Assembly (NCBI RefSeq): GCF_014191775.1 | Contig: NZ_JACHXA010000001.1 | Coordinates: forward strand, 186,001 to 250,000 | Direction: 5' to 3' | Origin: Limibacillus halophilus | GTDB lineage: Bacteria; Pseudomonadota; Alphaproteobacteria; Kiloniellales; CECT-8803 | DNA length: 64,000 nt | Part shown: piece after piece, positions 46,478 through 54,387 of the stretch | How the letters are laid out: every line of letters begins with the position of its first letter | How positions within the stretch are numbered: position 1 is the first letter of the stretch | The notes under the pieces: generated by a model | Database searches by the model: none | Told to the model about the DNA's origin: nothing | The model's input: only the letters and a program-made list of their open reading frames with translations | Position numbers and translations under genes: made by a program

Positions 46478-46969
46478 TTACATGACCTTCGCGTCGTCCT
46501 TCTTGACGTGAAGGATGTCACTGGAGATCAGCACCACAGGTTCGTTGCTGTTGTTCTTCCACCAGTGCGCCAGCCCGACGGACTCCTTGGCCGCGTCGCC
46601 GGCCTTGTGCTCGATCGGCACCGCACAGTTGCTGGAGTATTCAGTGATGGCGCCGGACACGATGTAGATCAGCGCCGGACGCTCGCCGTGCGAATGCCAA
46701 GGCACGACACCGCCGGGCTCGACAACCAGACGGCGCATACGGAACTGCGTGTCTTCCAGTTTTACCGCCTGGGTCGCCAGGTCGATATGGCTCAGCACCG
46801 TGTCGGAAACGCCCTTGGGTTCGGTCTCGCCGGACTGGCGAACGCCCTGTTTAACCTGGTCGGCCGGACATTCTCCGGCGGAAGCGCCGGGCGAAAGCAG
46901 GGCCGTCGCGCCGAGCAGCAGCCCGGCGACAAGAAACCGCGAACCGCGGCCGATAGCGAAGTGGGTCAT
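46478..46969 (-). CDS. Periplasmic cupin-domain protein
   Basis: 163 residues. The signal peptide runs to about residue 30 (LVAGLLLGATALLSPGASA). A small cupin follows, with RRLVVEPGGVVPWHSHGERPALIYIVSG (His-x-His metal ligands and Glu) and a distal His in VGLAHWWKN. The mature N-terminus ECPADQVKQG and a second Cys (SSNCAV) could form a disulfide. Related proteins are of unknown function or annotated as quercetinase-like. It is divergent from the methyltransferase with element C between, 84 bases from its start. Confidence 0.8.
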   Translation of the reverse strand: MTHFAIGRGSRFLVAGLLLGATALLSPGASAGECPADQVKQGVRQSGETEPKGVSDTVLSHIDLATQAVKLEDTQFRMRRLVVEPGGVVPWHSHGERPALIYIVSGAITEYSSNCAVPIEHKAGDAAKESVGLAHWWKNNSNEPVVLISSDILHVKKDDAKVM

Positions 46970-47005
46970 GGCAGTAAACTCCTTTGCTCAAAGCCGGTTG
47001 CGCCG

Positions 47006-47100
47006 GACGCGGGCAACCTGATGAGCAAAGGTAGGGAAGGCTCCGCCTCGCGTGAAATGCCGTTCCCCTGTCATTTCGATAACCGGAATGTATGGTGGGA
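47006..47100. repeat. 95-bp imperfect direct repeat, left copy
   Basis: Matches 47976-48070 at an offset of exactly 970 bases. The first 33 bases are identical and the rest roughly three-quarters identical. It contains element C. The methyltransferase gene lies between the two copies. Confidence 0.85.
47053..47093. promoter_or_regulatory. 41-bp regulatory element, copy C (cupin/methyltransferase)
   Basis: TGAAATGCC, 10 bases, CATTTCGATAACC, GTAT in register. GAAAT-N14-ATTTC is perfect. Divergent position between the cupin gene and the methyltransferase gene (59 bases to its ATG). Confidence 0.7.
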
Positions 47101-47151
47101 AGAAAAAAGACAGGGCCCTCTCGCCAGGGCGGCATGTTTGGGAGGATGTGA

Positions 47152-47970
47152 ATGATGGCCAAAGAGGAAAACTTCCAGCTGGAGGGCGATGCGCCGCGCC
47201 TCTACGAGGCTGAAAAGGTTCCCGCAATCTTCACGGCGCTTGCCGAAGCGACGCTCGAACGCGCTGGTGTCACTGCTGGTGCGCGCGTGCTCGACGTCGC
47301 TTGTGGAACGGGGATTGTGGCCCGTCTTGCCGCTGCGGCAATGCCGCCGGGCAGTATCGTCGCCGGTATCGACCAGAACGCGGGGATGCTCCGCGTTGCT
47401 GCGGCGGTGGCCGAACAAACGGGATTGGTCATAGACTGGCGGCAATGCGATGTCTGCGCCATGCCCTTCGCGTCCGCAAGCTTCGATCTGGTCTTTTGCC
47501 AACAGGGATTACAGTTTTTTCCGGACAGGGCCGGGGCATTGCGCGAGATGGCGCGTGTGCTGACTCCTCGTGGCCGCCTGGCGCTAACCGTCTGGAAGTC
47601 AGTCAGTCCCTATGGCGCGGCGCTTTCGAGGGCTCTCACCAGATTTGTCAGCCGCCGCGCAGGAGAGCGCGCTCTGGCGCCCTTTTCATTCGATGAGACG
47701 GACGAAATTGCCGTCCTGGCGGGTCAGGCGGGATTCATGGACGTGAAGTCGGAATGCTTTACGATTCTGAGGCGGATGGGACCGGCCGAGGAGTCAATTC
47801 TAGCCGACATCGCAGGCATGCCCTACGCAGGCGAAGTGGCGGCAATTGCCGCCGACAAGAAAGCCGCTCTCGTCAATCAGGTCGCCGGAGACCTCAAAGA
47901 TTTCAAAGTGCCGGGCGGGTACGCTATCCCCTGCGAAACCTTCCTCGTCACCGCCACGCGCGCGGCCTGA
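47152..47970 (+). CDS. Class I SAM-dependent methyltransferase (UbiE-like)
   Basis: 272 residues. ARVLDVACGTGIVARLAAAAM is motif I, IVAGIDQNAGML motif II and SFDLVFCQQGLQFF the motif II-III segment, followed by FPDRAGALREMARVL. This is the Methyltransf_11/25 pattern that methylates small molecules or quinones. GGGAGG stands 7 bases before the ATG. The gene is bracketed by the 95-bp direct repeats, as if promoter region and gene formed a duplicated or inserted unit. Substrate unknown. Confidence 0.85.
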   Translation: MMAKEENFQLEGDAPRLYEAEKVPAIFTALAEATLERAGVTAGARVLDVACGTGIVARLAAAAMPPGSIVAGIDQNAGMLRVAAAVAEQTGLVIDWRQCDVCAMPFASASFDLVFCQQGLQFFPDRAGALREMARVLTPRGRLALTVWKSVSPYGAALSRALTRFVSRRAGERALAPFSFDETDEIAVLAGQAGFMDVKSECFTILRRMGPAEESILADIAGMPYAGEVAAIAADKKAALVNQVAGDLKDFKVPGGYAIPCETFLVTATRAA

Positions 47971-47975
47971 AAAAC

Positions 47976-48070
47976 GACGCGGGCAACCTGATGAGCAAAG
48001 GTAGGGAAAGCCCCGCCTTGGATGAAATGCCGCTCCTCTGTCAATTCGCTAGCCGGAATGTATTGCGGGG
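47976..48070. repeat. 95-bp imperfect direct repeat, right copy
   Basis: Second copy of the 47006-47100 sequence, beginning 6 bases after the methyltransferase stop. It carries element D and faces the small Cys/His-rich peptide gene. Confidence 0.85.
48023..48063. promoter_or_regulatory. 41-bp regulatory element, copy D (Cys/His peptide)
   Basis: TGAAATGCC, 10 bases, CAATTCGCTAGCC, GTAT in register. Slightly degenerate on the right arm (AATTC instead of ATTTC). It lies 137 bases before the ATG at 48201, with no minus-strand gene next to it, so the peptide gene is its likely target. Confidence 0.55.
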
Positions 48071-48200
48071 GGTGAGGGATGAGAAGTGGTCAAGGTGTTT
48101 TCAGTTGCCCTTTTATCTCTTTCTCATAACGATATTTTCTTCCTAAATTGCACAACTTATAGTACCAGCATTGTTCTGATTTCAAGGCAAGGAGGGTTGT

Positions 48201-48392
48201 ATGAGAGGGATTCTGTTTGCGGCCTTAGTTGCGGTCTTCAGCCTTGGGCCGAACCACGTCAACGCAGGCAAGATGTCAACGCCCGTGCTTCAGAGCAAAG
48301 TTCTAGAACATGGCGGGGGATGTCGGAAAAGCTCGCCGCCCGGAAAATGCTGCCACATGGACCGGAAAGTCGGCATCGTACACTGCCACTAA
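48201..48392 (+). CDS. Small secreted Cys/His-rich peptide, unrecognised
   Basis: 63 residues. A signal peptide (MRGILFAALVAVFSLGPNHV, cleavage near VNA/G23) leads to a mature peptide of about 41 residues with four Cys (41, 50, 51, 62) and four His (37, 52, 61, 63), packed in GGGCRKSSPPGKCCHMD and VGIVHCH. AAGGAGGG stands 5 bases before the ATG, a near-ideal ribosome-binding site. Metal binding is likely from composition. It could be a RiPP precursor or metallophore, or a simple periplasmic metal-binding peptide. No modifying enzyme other than the upstream methyltransferase is adjacent. I cannot assign a named family. Confidence 0.72.
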   Translation: MRGILFAALVAVFSLGPNHVNAGKMSTPVLQSKVLEHGGGCRKSSPPGKCCHMDRKVGIVHCH

Positions 48393-48584
48393 CGCAAAAA
48401 GCGGATCATCGTTCTGCAGAAAAGGCGGCGAAGGTTACCAGGGCTCTAACAACGAATTTTCGATGCTCTGCAATTAACCATCGGGGCTCGCTATGTGAGT
48501 TTAGCGAACCATCCTTGGATTCAAGAAATTTGTCCTGACCCTCAATCAACTGCCGGGAAGTCGGGGACATCATTACCCGGCCGC

Positions 48585-49538
48585 CTAGATCAGGATCCAG
48601 AGATAGATCCCATAGCCAGCCAAGAAGGTGGCGCCTTCGAGGCGGCTAATACGCCAGCCCGTGACGGCAAAGCACACCAGCAGCAGGGCGGTCGCCAGCA
48701 TGACCCAGATGTCGAAGGCCTTGATCTCCGGCGGCACGGGAACCGATGCGACGGTTGCCGTCACGCCTGCGATTCCAAGGATGTTGAAGATATTGCTGCC
48801 GACGATGTTACCGAGCGCCACATCGCCCTGGCGGCGGATGGCCGCTAGCACCGAAACCGCCAATTCCGGCAAGGAGGTGCCCACGGCGACGAGAGTCAGG
48901 CCGATTACGCTCTCCGACACGCCGAATTCCCGTGACAAAACAACAGCGGAACCGACCAGTAGGTTGGCACCCACCACTACGGCCGCAATTCCCCCAAAGG
49001 CGACCAGTAGGGCAAAAGGCAGAGCCATGCCTCCCGGTTTTCGTGGCGCCAAAACCTCTCCCTCGGCCAAATGCATGCGGGCGGAGGCGTCCTCTCGCCT
49101 GCGTTCCGCCAAGAAGGTCCAAACCGTGTAAGCCGCTAGCAGGCCGAGGAAGACAATCCCAATTAGGCTGGACAGCGTGCCCAGAATGCTGACCGCCACG
49201 AGCAGTAGGCTCGCCCCGACCAGCACCGTGCCGTCACGATGGAACGCCGCCGGTGTTATCGAGAGCGGCAGGATTACGGCGGAGACTCCCAGGATCAGCA
49301 GAATGTTGGCGATGTTGCTGCCGACGATGTTGCCGACCGCGATTCCCGGGGCACCGATGAAAGCGGCCTCCAGGCTGGCTACGAGTTCCGGGGTTGAAGT
49401 TCCGAAACCGACGAGTGTCAGCCCGATCAGAAGGGGCGAGACGTTGAGCCGTTGCGCCGCCTCAACGGCTCCCTTCACCAAGGCTTCGCCGCCGCCCAGG
49501 AGCAGCAATAGGCCCGCCGTCAGTTCCAGCCAAACCAA
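48585..49538 (-). CDS. Calcium/sodium antiporter (CaCA family, YrbG-like)
   Basis: About 317 residues from the TTG at 49538, chosen because AAGGGAGG lies directly upstream and the resulting start (VWLELTAGLLLLLGGGEALV) is the usual first helix. A longer reading to 49904 would overlap the next gene. The two alpha-repeats of the CaCA family are visible as GLTLVGFGTSTPELVASLEAA and GLTLVAVGTSLPELAVSVLAA, each followed by GNIVGSNI. It exchanges Ca2+ for Na+ or H+ across the inner membrane. Confidence 0.9.
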   Translation of the reverse strand: MVWLELTAGLLLLLGGGEALVKGAVEAAQRLNVSPLLIGLTLVGFGTSTPELVASLEAAFIGAPGIAVGNIVGSNIANILLILGVSAVILPLSITPAAFHRDGTVLVGASLLLVAVSILGTLSSLIGIVFLGLLAAYTVWTFLAERRREDASARMHLAEGEVLAPRKPGGMALPFALLVAFGGIAAVVVGANLLVGSAVVLSREFGVSESVIGLTLVAVGTSLPELAVSVLAAIRRQGDVALGNIVGSNIFNILGIAGVTATVASVPVPPEIKAFDIWVMLATALLLVCFAVTGWRISRLEGATFLAGYGIYLWILI

Positions 49539-49603
49539 AGAATCCTCCCTTGGAAATCTTCCGCTCTGTAGCGCACGCTCGATGAGACGGCTTACACCCT
49601 GTA

Positions 49604-50353
49604 TCAGGGCCAAGAAGATGTCGTGACGACCTGACGGAAACTCAAGAGAACGATGACGCCGCCGACCAGGGTCATGATCAAGCGCTCTGGCAGATACCGG
49701 GCGGCATAGGCAGCGACCGGAGCGGCCAGGACACCGCCCACAATGAGACCTCCGATGATCGGCCAGGGCTGTAGACCTATGGTACCAAGGAACGTGACCG
49801 AAACAACGGATGCGACGAAAAACTCGGCCGCGTTGGAGGAACCTATGGCAAGGCGCGGTGTTAGTCCCCGCCCGACCAGTGTTGAAGTGACGATCGGCCC
49901 CCATCCGCCGCCACCAGCCGCATCCAGGAACCCGCCGATAGCACCCAAAAAAACCATGTGACGCATCGGCTGCCCACTGTCGCTCCGACGTGGCCGCAGC
50001 GCTTTGATCAGGATAATGCAGCCCATCACCAGAAGGTAGGCACTAACCGTCAGCATGATCACGTCACCGGGAGATATCACAAGGACGTAGGCCCCGGTCG
50101 CGCCGCCAAGCATGCCAGAGAAGGCGAGTGCAGCAACAAGGCGCGGACGGATGTTGCCGAGCCGCCAGTGTGAGAGAGCGGAAGCGCTAGTGGTGAATAC
50201 CTCTGCCACATGGACGCTGGCGCTGGCCGTGGCTGGTCCCACCCCCAGACCCAGCAGCACGCTCATACTGGTCAGGCCATAGGCCATGCCGATGGCGCCG
50301 TCCACGAGCTGGGCCAAGAAACCGACCGCGACGAAGAGCAGAAAGTCCTGCAT
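49604..50353 (-). CDS. TSUP (TauE/SafE) family anion exporter
   Basis: 249 residues from the ATG at 50353, preceded by GCGGAGGGTG. About eight hydrophobic segments in two halves; FLAQLVDGAIGMAYGLTSMS and GAIGGFLDAAGGGGWGPIVTS are the two hallmark repeats of the TSUP family, often sulfite or sulfoacetate exporters. It is encoded 65 bases upstream of the calcium antiporter on the same strand. Substrate cannot be read from the sequence. Confidence 0.88.
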   Translation of the reverse strand: MQDFLLFVAVGFLAQLVDGAIGMAYGLTSMSVLLGLGVGPATASASVHVAEVFTTSASALSHWRLGNIRPRLVAALAFSGMLGGATGAYVLVISPGDVIMLTVSAYLLVMGCIILIKALRPRRSDSGQPMRHMVFLGAIGGFLDAAGGGGWGPIVTSTLVGRGLTPRLAIGSSNAAEFFVASVVSVTFLGTIGLQPWPIIGGLIVGGVLAAPVAAYAARYLPERLIMTLVGGVIVLLSFRQVVTTSSWP

Positions 50354-50439
50354 CGCACCCTCCGCCAGTAGTGAGAGCATTCTACTCTGGAGGAAGTCTG
50401 TGCGATATGGCGCTTAAAGGCAGGCCAGCAGGAATGAAG

Positions 50440-50487
50440 ATTGGCGTCCCCGGCAGGATTCGAACCTGCGACCCTCAGATTAGGAAT
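50440..50487. repeat. Left attachment site (partial tRNA-Arg 3' end)
   Basis: 48 bases identical to 60288-60335, covering the tRNA from the anticodon loop to the CCA end on the minus strand. It lacks the 5' half of the tRNA, so it is not a functional tRNA gene but the displaced chromosomal 3' end. Confidence 0.93.
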
Positions 50488-50617
50488 TTTATTCTGAGGT
50501 TATGAACAAAGCCGCATAGTTTACGCTGATACCCTGTATTAGATTGTTTTCATTGATAGAACATATTTTTCTCTTACGCCAATCCAACCCGTAAGACTCT
50601 TGCATTTCGCTGTCAGT

Positions 50618-50636
50618 TGCTTCCATATTGCTTCCA
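50618..50636. repeat. 19-base repeat near left island end
   Basis: TGCTTCCATATTGCTTCCA occurs here and at 60223-60241, close to both island ends in the same orientation. It is itself a tandem of TGCTTCCA with an 11-base period. Likely integrase arm-type binding sites (inference). Confidence 0.6.
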
Positions 50637-50657
50637 GATTCGATTTAAGGACGCAAT

Positions 50658-51818
50658 ATGCCGAAGCTCACTAAGCGTACCGTTGATGCCCTGCAGGCAA
50701 CTGAGAAGGACTTCTTTCTATGGGATAGTGAACTCCCTGGCTTCGGGGTTCGGGTCATGCCTTCGGGTCGCAAGAGCTATCTCATTCAGTATCGCGACGC
50801 TGGGCGGCGTACCCGCCGCAAGGGGCTCGGCAAGCATGGTGTGGTTACAGCTGATGAGGCGCGAACGGAAGCCCGCGCCCAACTGGCTGCCATAACACAG
50901 GGAAGTAACCCGGCGGAAGAGAAGCGCAAGAAGGCGATCGCGCCTGATATCGCTGCGTTATGTGAGCGCTTCATGTCCGAGCATGTCGCCCATCGCTGCA
51001 AACCGAGCACCCAAAATGAGTATCGACGCAACATCGATCGCTTCATCAAACCCGCTCTTGGCAAATATAAGATTGAAGAAGTGACGCGGGCCCAAGTCTC
51101 AGAACTACATCAACGGTTCCACGATAGGCCGTATCAGGCAAATCGGAACCTGGCTGTACTATCGGTCATGTTCAATCGGGCAGAACTTTGGGGGCTACGC
51201 CCCGATGGCTCCAACCCTTGTCGTCATATCCGAAAGTATCCGGAGAAACAGCGGGAACGCTATTTGACCGATGCTGAGTTGAGTAGGCTGGGCGCGACAC
51301 TGCAAGAACTGGAAGCGTCGGGAGAGGAGTCGTTAGCTTCCATCAATGCCATTCGGCTCTTGATCCTGACTGGCTGTCGCCTGGGAGAAGTCTTGACCCT
51401 GCAATGGGACTATATTCGGGAAGACGCCATCTGGCTTCCAGACTCAAAGACGGGCGCAAAGAAGGTCTACCTTGGCCCAGCAACGTTAGAAGTCTTGGAA
51501 CAAATCGAACGGCTACCTGACAACCCTTATGTAATTACAGGGATTAAACCGGGCTCCCACCTCATCAACCTACAGAAGCCCTGGCGACGTATCCGAGCCA
51601 AAGCAGGTTTGGTAGATGTTCGCATCCATGACCTGCGCCACTCCTTTGCGTCTAGCGCAGTTGGTATAGGCGAGAGCTTACCCATGCTAGGGAAGCTTTT
51701 AGGACACACCCAGCCGCAAACCACAGCGCGCTACGCGCACCTGGCAGACGACCGAATGAAGGCCGCAGCCAGTCGCGTCTCTTCCGAGATCGCAGCGAAA
51801 CTCTTAGTTGCGCAGTGA
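50658..51818 (+). CDS. int: Tyrosine-type site-specific integrase
   Basis: 386 residues. An N-terminal DUF4102 arm-binding domain (MPKLTKRTVDALQATEKDFF ... SGRKSYLIQYRDAGRRTR) is followed by a SAM-like core-binding domain and the catalytic domain: Arg241 in TGCRLGEV, HDLRHS (His324, Arg327), LLGHTQPQTT and Tyr359 in ARYAHL. This is the P4-type integrase architecture, which normally targets tRNA genes, in agreement with the flanking tRNA-Arg repeats. It probably both inserts and, with the HTH protein encoded at 53929, excises the island. Confidence 0.96.
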   Translation: MPKLTKRTVDALQATEKDFFLWDSELPGFGVRVMPSGRKSYLIQYRDAGRRTRRKGLGKHGVVTADEARTEARAQLAAITQGSNPAEEKRKKAIAPDIAALCERFMSEHVAHRCKPSTQNEYRRNIDRFIKPALGKYKIEEVTRAQVSELHQRFHDRPYQANRNLAVLSVMFNRAELWGLRPDGSNPCRHIRKYPEKQRERYLTDAELSRLGATLQELEASGEESLASINAIRLLILTGCRLGEVLTLQWDYIREDAIWLPDSKTGAKKVYLGPATLEVLEQIERLPDNPYVITGIKPGSHLINLQKPWRRIRAKAGLVDVRIHDLRHSFASSAVGIGESLPMLGKLLGHTQPQTTARYAHLADDRMKAAASRVSSEIAAKLLVAQ

Positions 51819-51996
51819 GACCCAACACATGCCGAGAAACTTTTTGGGCCGTTAGGTATCACCAAGTTCAAGGTCATTTATATTTTGTACATGCTAAAAC
51901 GGAACATCGTGCAATGGATTGGTTTTGAAAAAGCGATAGTTTGAGTTCAGATGTATTGAACTCGAAAGGTCGCTTGGATTTCAAAGAAGTGGGCAT

Positions 51997-52311
51997 ATGG
52001 ACATCGAAAGAATCAACTCCTCCTCGGCAGGACTCGCAATAATCGGATGGTTTGCCGGACTTTCCTATTACAACTGGCTTGCTTCTGACCCAACAAGCAT
52101 GCCGATTTGGGCGCATGCCGTGCTCGTGATTGGTGGCATGTTTTTCGCCTCCATCGTGATTGGCGGTGGGTTAGCTTTGTTGGCGGCCGGCCTAACAAGG
52201 GCATTGACTGGCAAGATGGACGGGAGCTCAGATGTGTTTTCGTCGATGGCCTTTGTTAGTCCAGTGGTTGCGTTTTTTGCTGCTAAATACGGTCTCGGTC
52301 TTTTTCAATAG
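51997..52311 (+). CDS. Small integral membrane protein, unknown
   Basis: 104 residues with three hydrophobic segments (about 12-28, 38-72 and 82-100) and glycine-rich packing (VIGGMFFASIVIGGGLALLAAG). There is a weak GAAGTGGG upstream of the ATG. Composition is unlike chromosomal neighbours (more AT-rich). No family recognised; holin-like size, but there are no lysis genes around it. Island cargo of unknown role. Confidence 0.5.
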   Translation: MDIERINSSSAGLAIIGWFAGLSYYNWLASDPTSMPIWAHAVLVIGGMFFASIVIGGGLALLAAGLTRALTGKMDGSSDVFSSMAFVSPVVAFFAAKYGLGLFQ

Positions 52312-52365
52312 AGCTTGCTAATCGGGGCATGGTTTGTCGTTAAGGCCATCGTTTTACGACATAAC

Positions 52366-52788
52366 CTAAGCAGCGAATGTGACGTGTCCATTTTCGTCAA
52401 TCGGCCATGTGGGGTTATAGGCTATTTCCCATGCGTGATCGTCTGGGTCTGCAACGTAGCCTCTAAACCCGCCCTGTGGCGGCTCATCGGCGGGGCGAAG
52501 CAATTTGCCACCAGCATCAACAAGTCTCTGCATCGTAAGCTCTACGTCTTCACGAGAGCTAACATTATGGGCGAGCGAGAATGCAGCAGGGCTATTGAGC
52601 GAATCGCGTTGAGTATCTTTCGCCAACTCACTGCCAAGCCATGTTCCGAAAACAAACCCGTTCATTTGGTAAAATGCAATTTCTTCATTCTCGAAAATTG
52701 GCTTCCAGCCAAAGCCATCGCTATAAAACTGCTTTGACCTCTCAAGGTCTGCGATGCCGAGTGTGATTACAGAGATTTGTTGTTGCAT
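52366..52788 (-). CDS. VOC (glyoxalase/bleomycin-resistance fold) protein
   Basis: 140 residues from the ATG at 52788, which has AAAGGA seven bases upstream. ISVITLGIADLERSKQFYSDGFGW is the opening of a VOC domain, and GFRGYVADPDDHAWEIAYNP the closing metal-site strand with the family's DPDGH-like motif and Glu. Single-domain VOC proteins dimerise and act as lyases, dioxygenases or resistance proteins; the role here is unknown. It is the only minus-strand gene on the island and may be a passenger. Confidence 0.82.
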   Translation of the reverse strand: MQQQISVITLGIADLERSKQFYSDGFGWKPIFENEEIAFYQMNGFVFGTWLGSELAKDTQRDSLNSPAAFSLAHNVSSREDVELTMQRLVDAGGKLLRPADEPPQGGFRGYVADPDDHAWEIAYNPTWPIDENGHVTFAA

Positions 52789-53098
52789 AGCAGAATCCTT
52801 TCGTTCTTTCCTCACACCATGCGAGCGGTGGAGCGGCGGCAATAGGGCAATGATGCGCTGCTGTACTGTTTGCTATTAAACCGCCTTTCCCTCAGTAGCT
52901 ATTATAGGTGAACCCTGCCATTCGACTCCCAGGGGGTCACAAGTGACTCTCAGCCTATTACTCTCCGTCTGCGCTGACCGCCATACTCGACGCACAACCC
53001 TGTATTATAGAGCGCCGGTATATAAACGCTGGATTGAGGTGCCGTTCGCTATTGGCTATAGGCGTTGGTGTAATACCGAATGAAGCAGGAATGATCTG
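52789..53098. other. Intergenic region, island
   Basis: 310 bases between the VOC gene and the unknown protein at 53099. A small perfect palindrome (GTCAC-AA-GTGAC) is at 52936-52947. Otherwise AT-rich with no gene or RNA recognised. Confidence 0.5.
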
Positions 53099-53827
53099 GT
53101 GGTTAGAGCAAAACCCAAGAAGAAATGGCGCCCAGAGCTGACCGGAAAACAGGACGGGCTGGCTGCTGACGAGCTCAGACACCTTGCCCGCATGTTTCGC
53201 GGGAAGTCCGGCGCATCACTCGATGAGATTGAAGACGAGCTCGAACACTGTGTGATGGAAGCACAGTTTGACGCGGGAATGAGCCCACCGCCTTCAATGG
53301 CTGAAATCCGATCGGCACTCACTCGGCTATCGAAGCGGCTACAATCTGTTGAACAAGCCTTTGCAGACCTCGACACAGAATCCATCATGCATTTGGAGCG
53401 GGCTCTCTATGAGACCCCTTATGCAAGCGACAGAGACCCTCTGCCAAAGCCCGATCCGATGAAGAAAAACGTCCCCACTTTGCAGCACACGATAATGTCT
53501 CTCGTAATGGGTCGCCTCCTTACCTCCTCGAGTACCCTTCAAACCGCGATCCAGGGGCTATTGTCCGGTGATCAGTTGAAGGCCGGTCGCGCCGGTCGAA
53601 AAAGCGACGATGGGCTTGATACTCTCATCGAAGGGTTAGCCAACGCCTATGAGCGGTTTGTTGGAGAGCCTGCCCGCAGCGGGATTTCCTATGACCGTCA
53701 TGCACGGCTTTATGACGGGTCGTTTTTCCGCATAGTCGAAGAAGCTCTTCGCTTAGGCTTGCCCGAGAAATCTGCAACAAACGCGGCTCTCGGGAAACGA
53801 ATTGTTCGCGCTCTGAAACCAAAATAG
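53099..53827 (+). CDS. Island protein of unknown function
   Basis: 242 residues from a GTG start, with AGCAGGA upstream. The N-terminus is basic (VRAKPKKKWRPELTGK) and the body is strongly helical and charged, without signal or membrane segments. A middle stretch (IMSLVMGRLLTSSSTLQTAI) could be a buried helix. No catalytic motif is visible. It lies upstream of the HTH gene, in the place where regulatory or replication-accessory proteins often sit in such elements. I recognise no family. Confidence 0.6.
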   Translation: MVRAKPKKKWRPELTGKQDGLAADELRHLARMFRGKSGASLDEIEDELEHCVMEAQFDAGMSPPPSMAEIRSALTRLSKRLQSVEQAFADLDTESIMHLERALYETPYASDRDPLPKPDPMKKNVPTLQHTIMSLVMGRLLTSSSTLQTAIQGLLSGDQLKAGRAGRKSDDGLDTLIEGLANAYERFVGEPARSGISYDRHARLYDGSFFRIVEEALRLGLPEKSATNAALGKRIVRALKPK

Positions 53828-53928
53828 CCCCACCGAATGGGGTAATTCTGACCTTCCAATCGCTGGTCATTCATCAAGCTCTCTCTCAGATTTGGTTGCG
53901 TGGTCGTAAACAATTCGAGGTATGAGAA

Positions 53929-54165
53929 ATGACACCTACAGAACTAAACCAGGTTGCTTCGCAGGCTTACTACGATCAGCTCTTGAAAGAGCGAGAAGCG
54001 GCAGAATTTTTGGGCTTCACAGTGCGCGCATTGCAGAATTGGCGTGTTCGCGGTGGCGGACCTGAATTCATCCGCAGCTCCAGTCGCGCAATCCGTTATC
54101 AACGGCGAGACCTGATCGCCTGGGCCGATGCGCGCCGGTGCCGCACAACCACCGACGCGGCGTAA
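53929..54165 (+). CDS. AlpA/excisionase-like HTH protein
   Basis: 78 residues. YDQLLKEREAAEFLGFTVRA followed by LQNWRVRGGGPEFIR is the small MerR-like/AlpA helix-turn-helix used by excisionases and prophage activators. A GAGG lies upstream of the ATG. With the integrase on the same element, it is a likely recombination directionality factor or activator of the downstream rep region. Confidence 0.8.
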   Translation: MTPTELNQVASQAYYDQLLKEREAAEFLGFTVRALQNWRVRGGGPEFIRSSSRAIRYQRRDLIAWADARRCRTTTDAA

Positions 54166-54283
54166 CGCCCTTACCTGTTTTGCCCTGGCAGGGTTGGTCG
54201 CTCTGCTAGGGATTTTGGGGGTGGGAGCGGACCGGCAAAGAGAGGCGTACAGCTTGCTCCAACCGATCCAAACTCACTCAAAA

Positions 54284-54311
54284 GCGAGGGCGGGAACCTA
54301 CCCGCCCTCGC
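54284..54311. terminator. Strong hairpin, probable terminator after the HTH gene
   Basis: GCGAGGGCGGG pairs perfectly with CCCGCCCTCGC across a 6-base loop, with an A run on the left and a pyrimidine-rich right side. It could terminate transcription in either direction. Confidence 0.6.
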
Positions 54312-54367
54312 CCTTTCCTACCCACCCCTAAAACTTAATGCGACCTCGACCCGATAGGGTCGAAATA

Positions 54368-54387
54368 AAGCGCCCGCAAGGGCGCTT
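54368..54387. terminator. GC hairpin upstream of the rep-like gene
   Basis: AAGCGCCC, GCAA loop, GGGCGCTT, followed by TCTCTT. A GNRA-like tetraloop with symmetrical A/T flanks fits a terminator or attenuator. Confidence 0.5.

Larger units (their letters stand above)
50354..50657. other. Left island boundary region
   Basis: 304 bases without a gene. It holds the left 48-bp att repeat (50440-50487), which marks the start of the island, and the 19-base repeat at 50618-50636. No other feature is visible. Confidence 0.8.

Noticed and set aside
48086-48538. 150-codon open frame overlapping the Cys/His peptide gene
   Set aside because: Different frame, no ribosome-binding site, Ser/Arg-rich and disordered-looking; the 63-residue frame has the signal peptide and the strong site.
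50440-50487. A second tRNA-Arg gene at the left island end
   Set aside because: Only the 3' part is present; the 5' acceptor strand, D arm and half of the anticodon stem are missing, so it is an att remnant.
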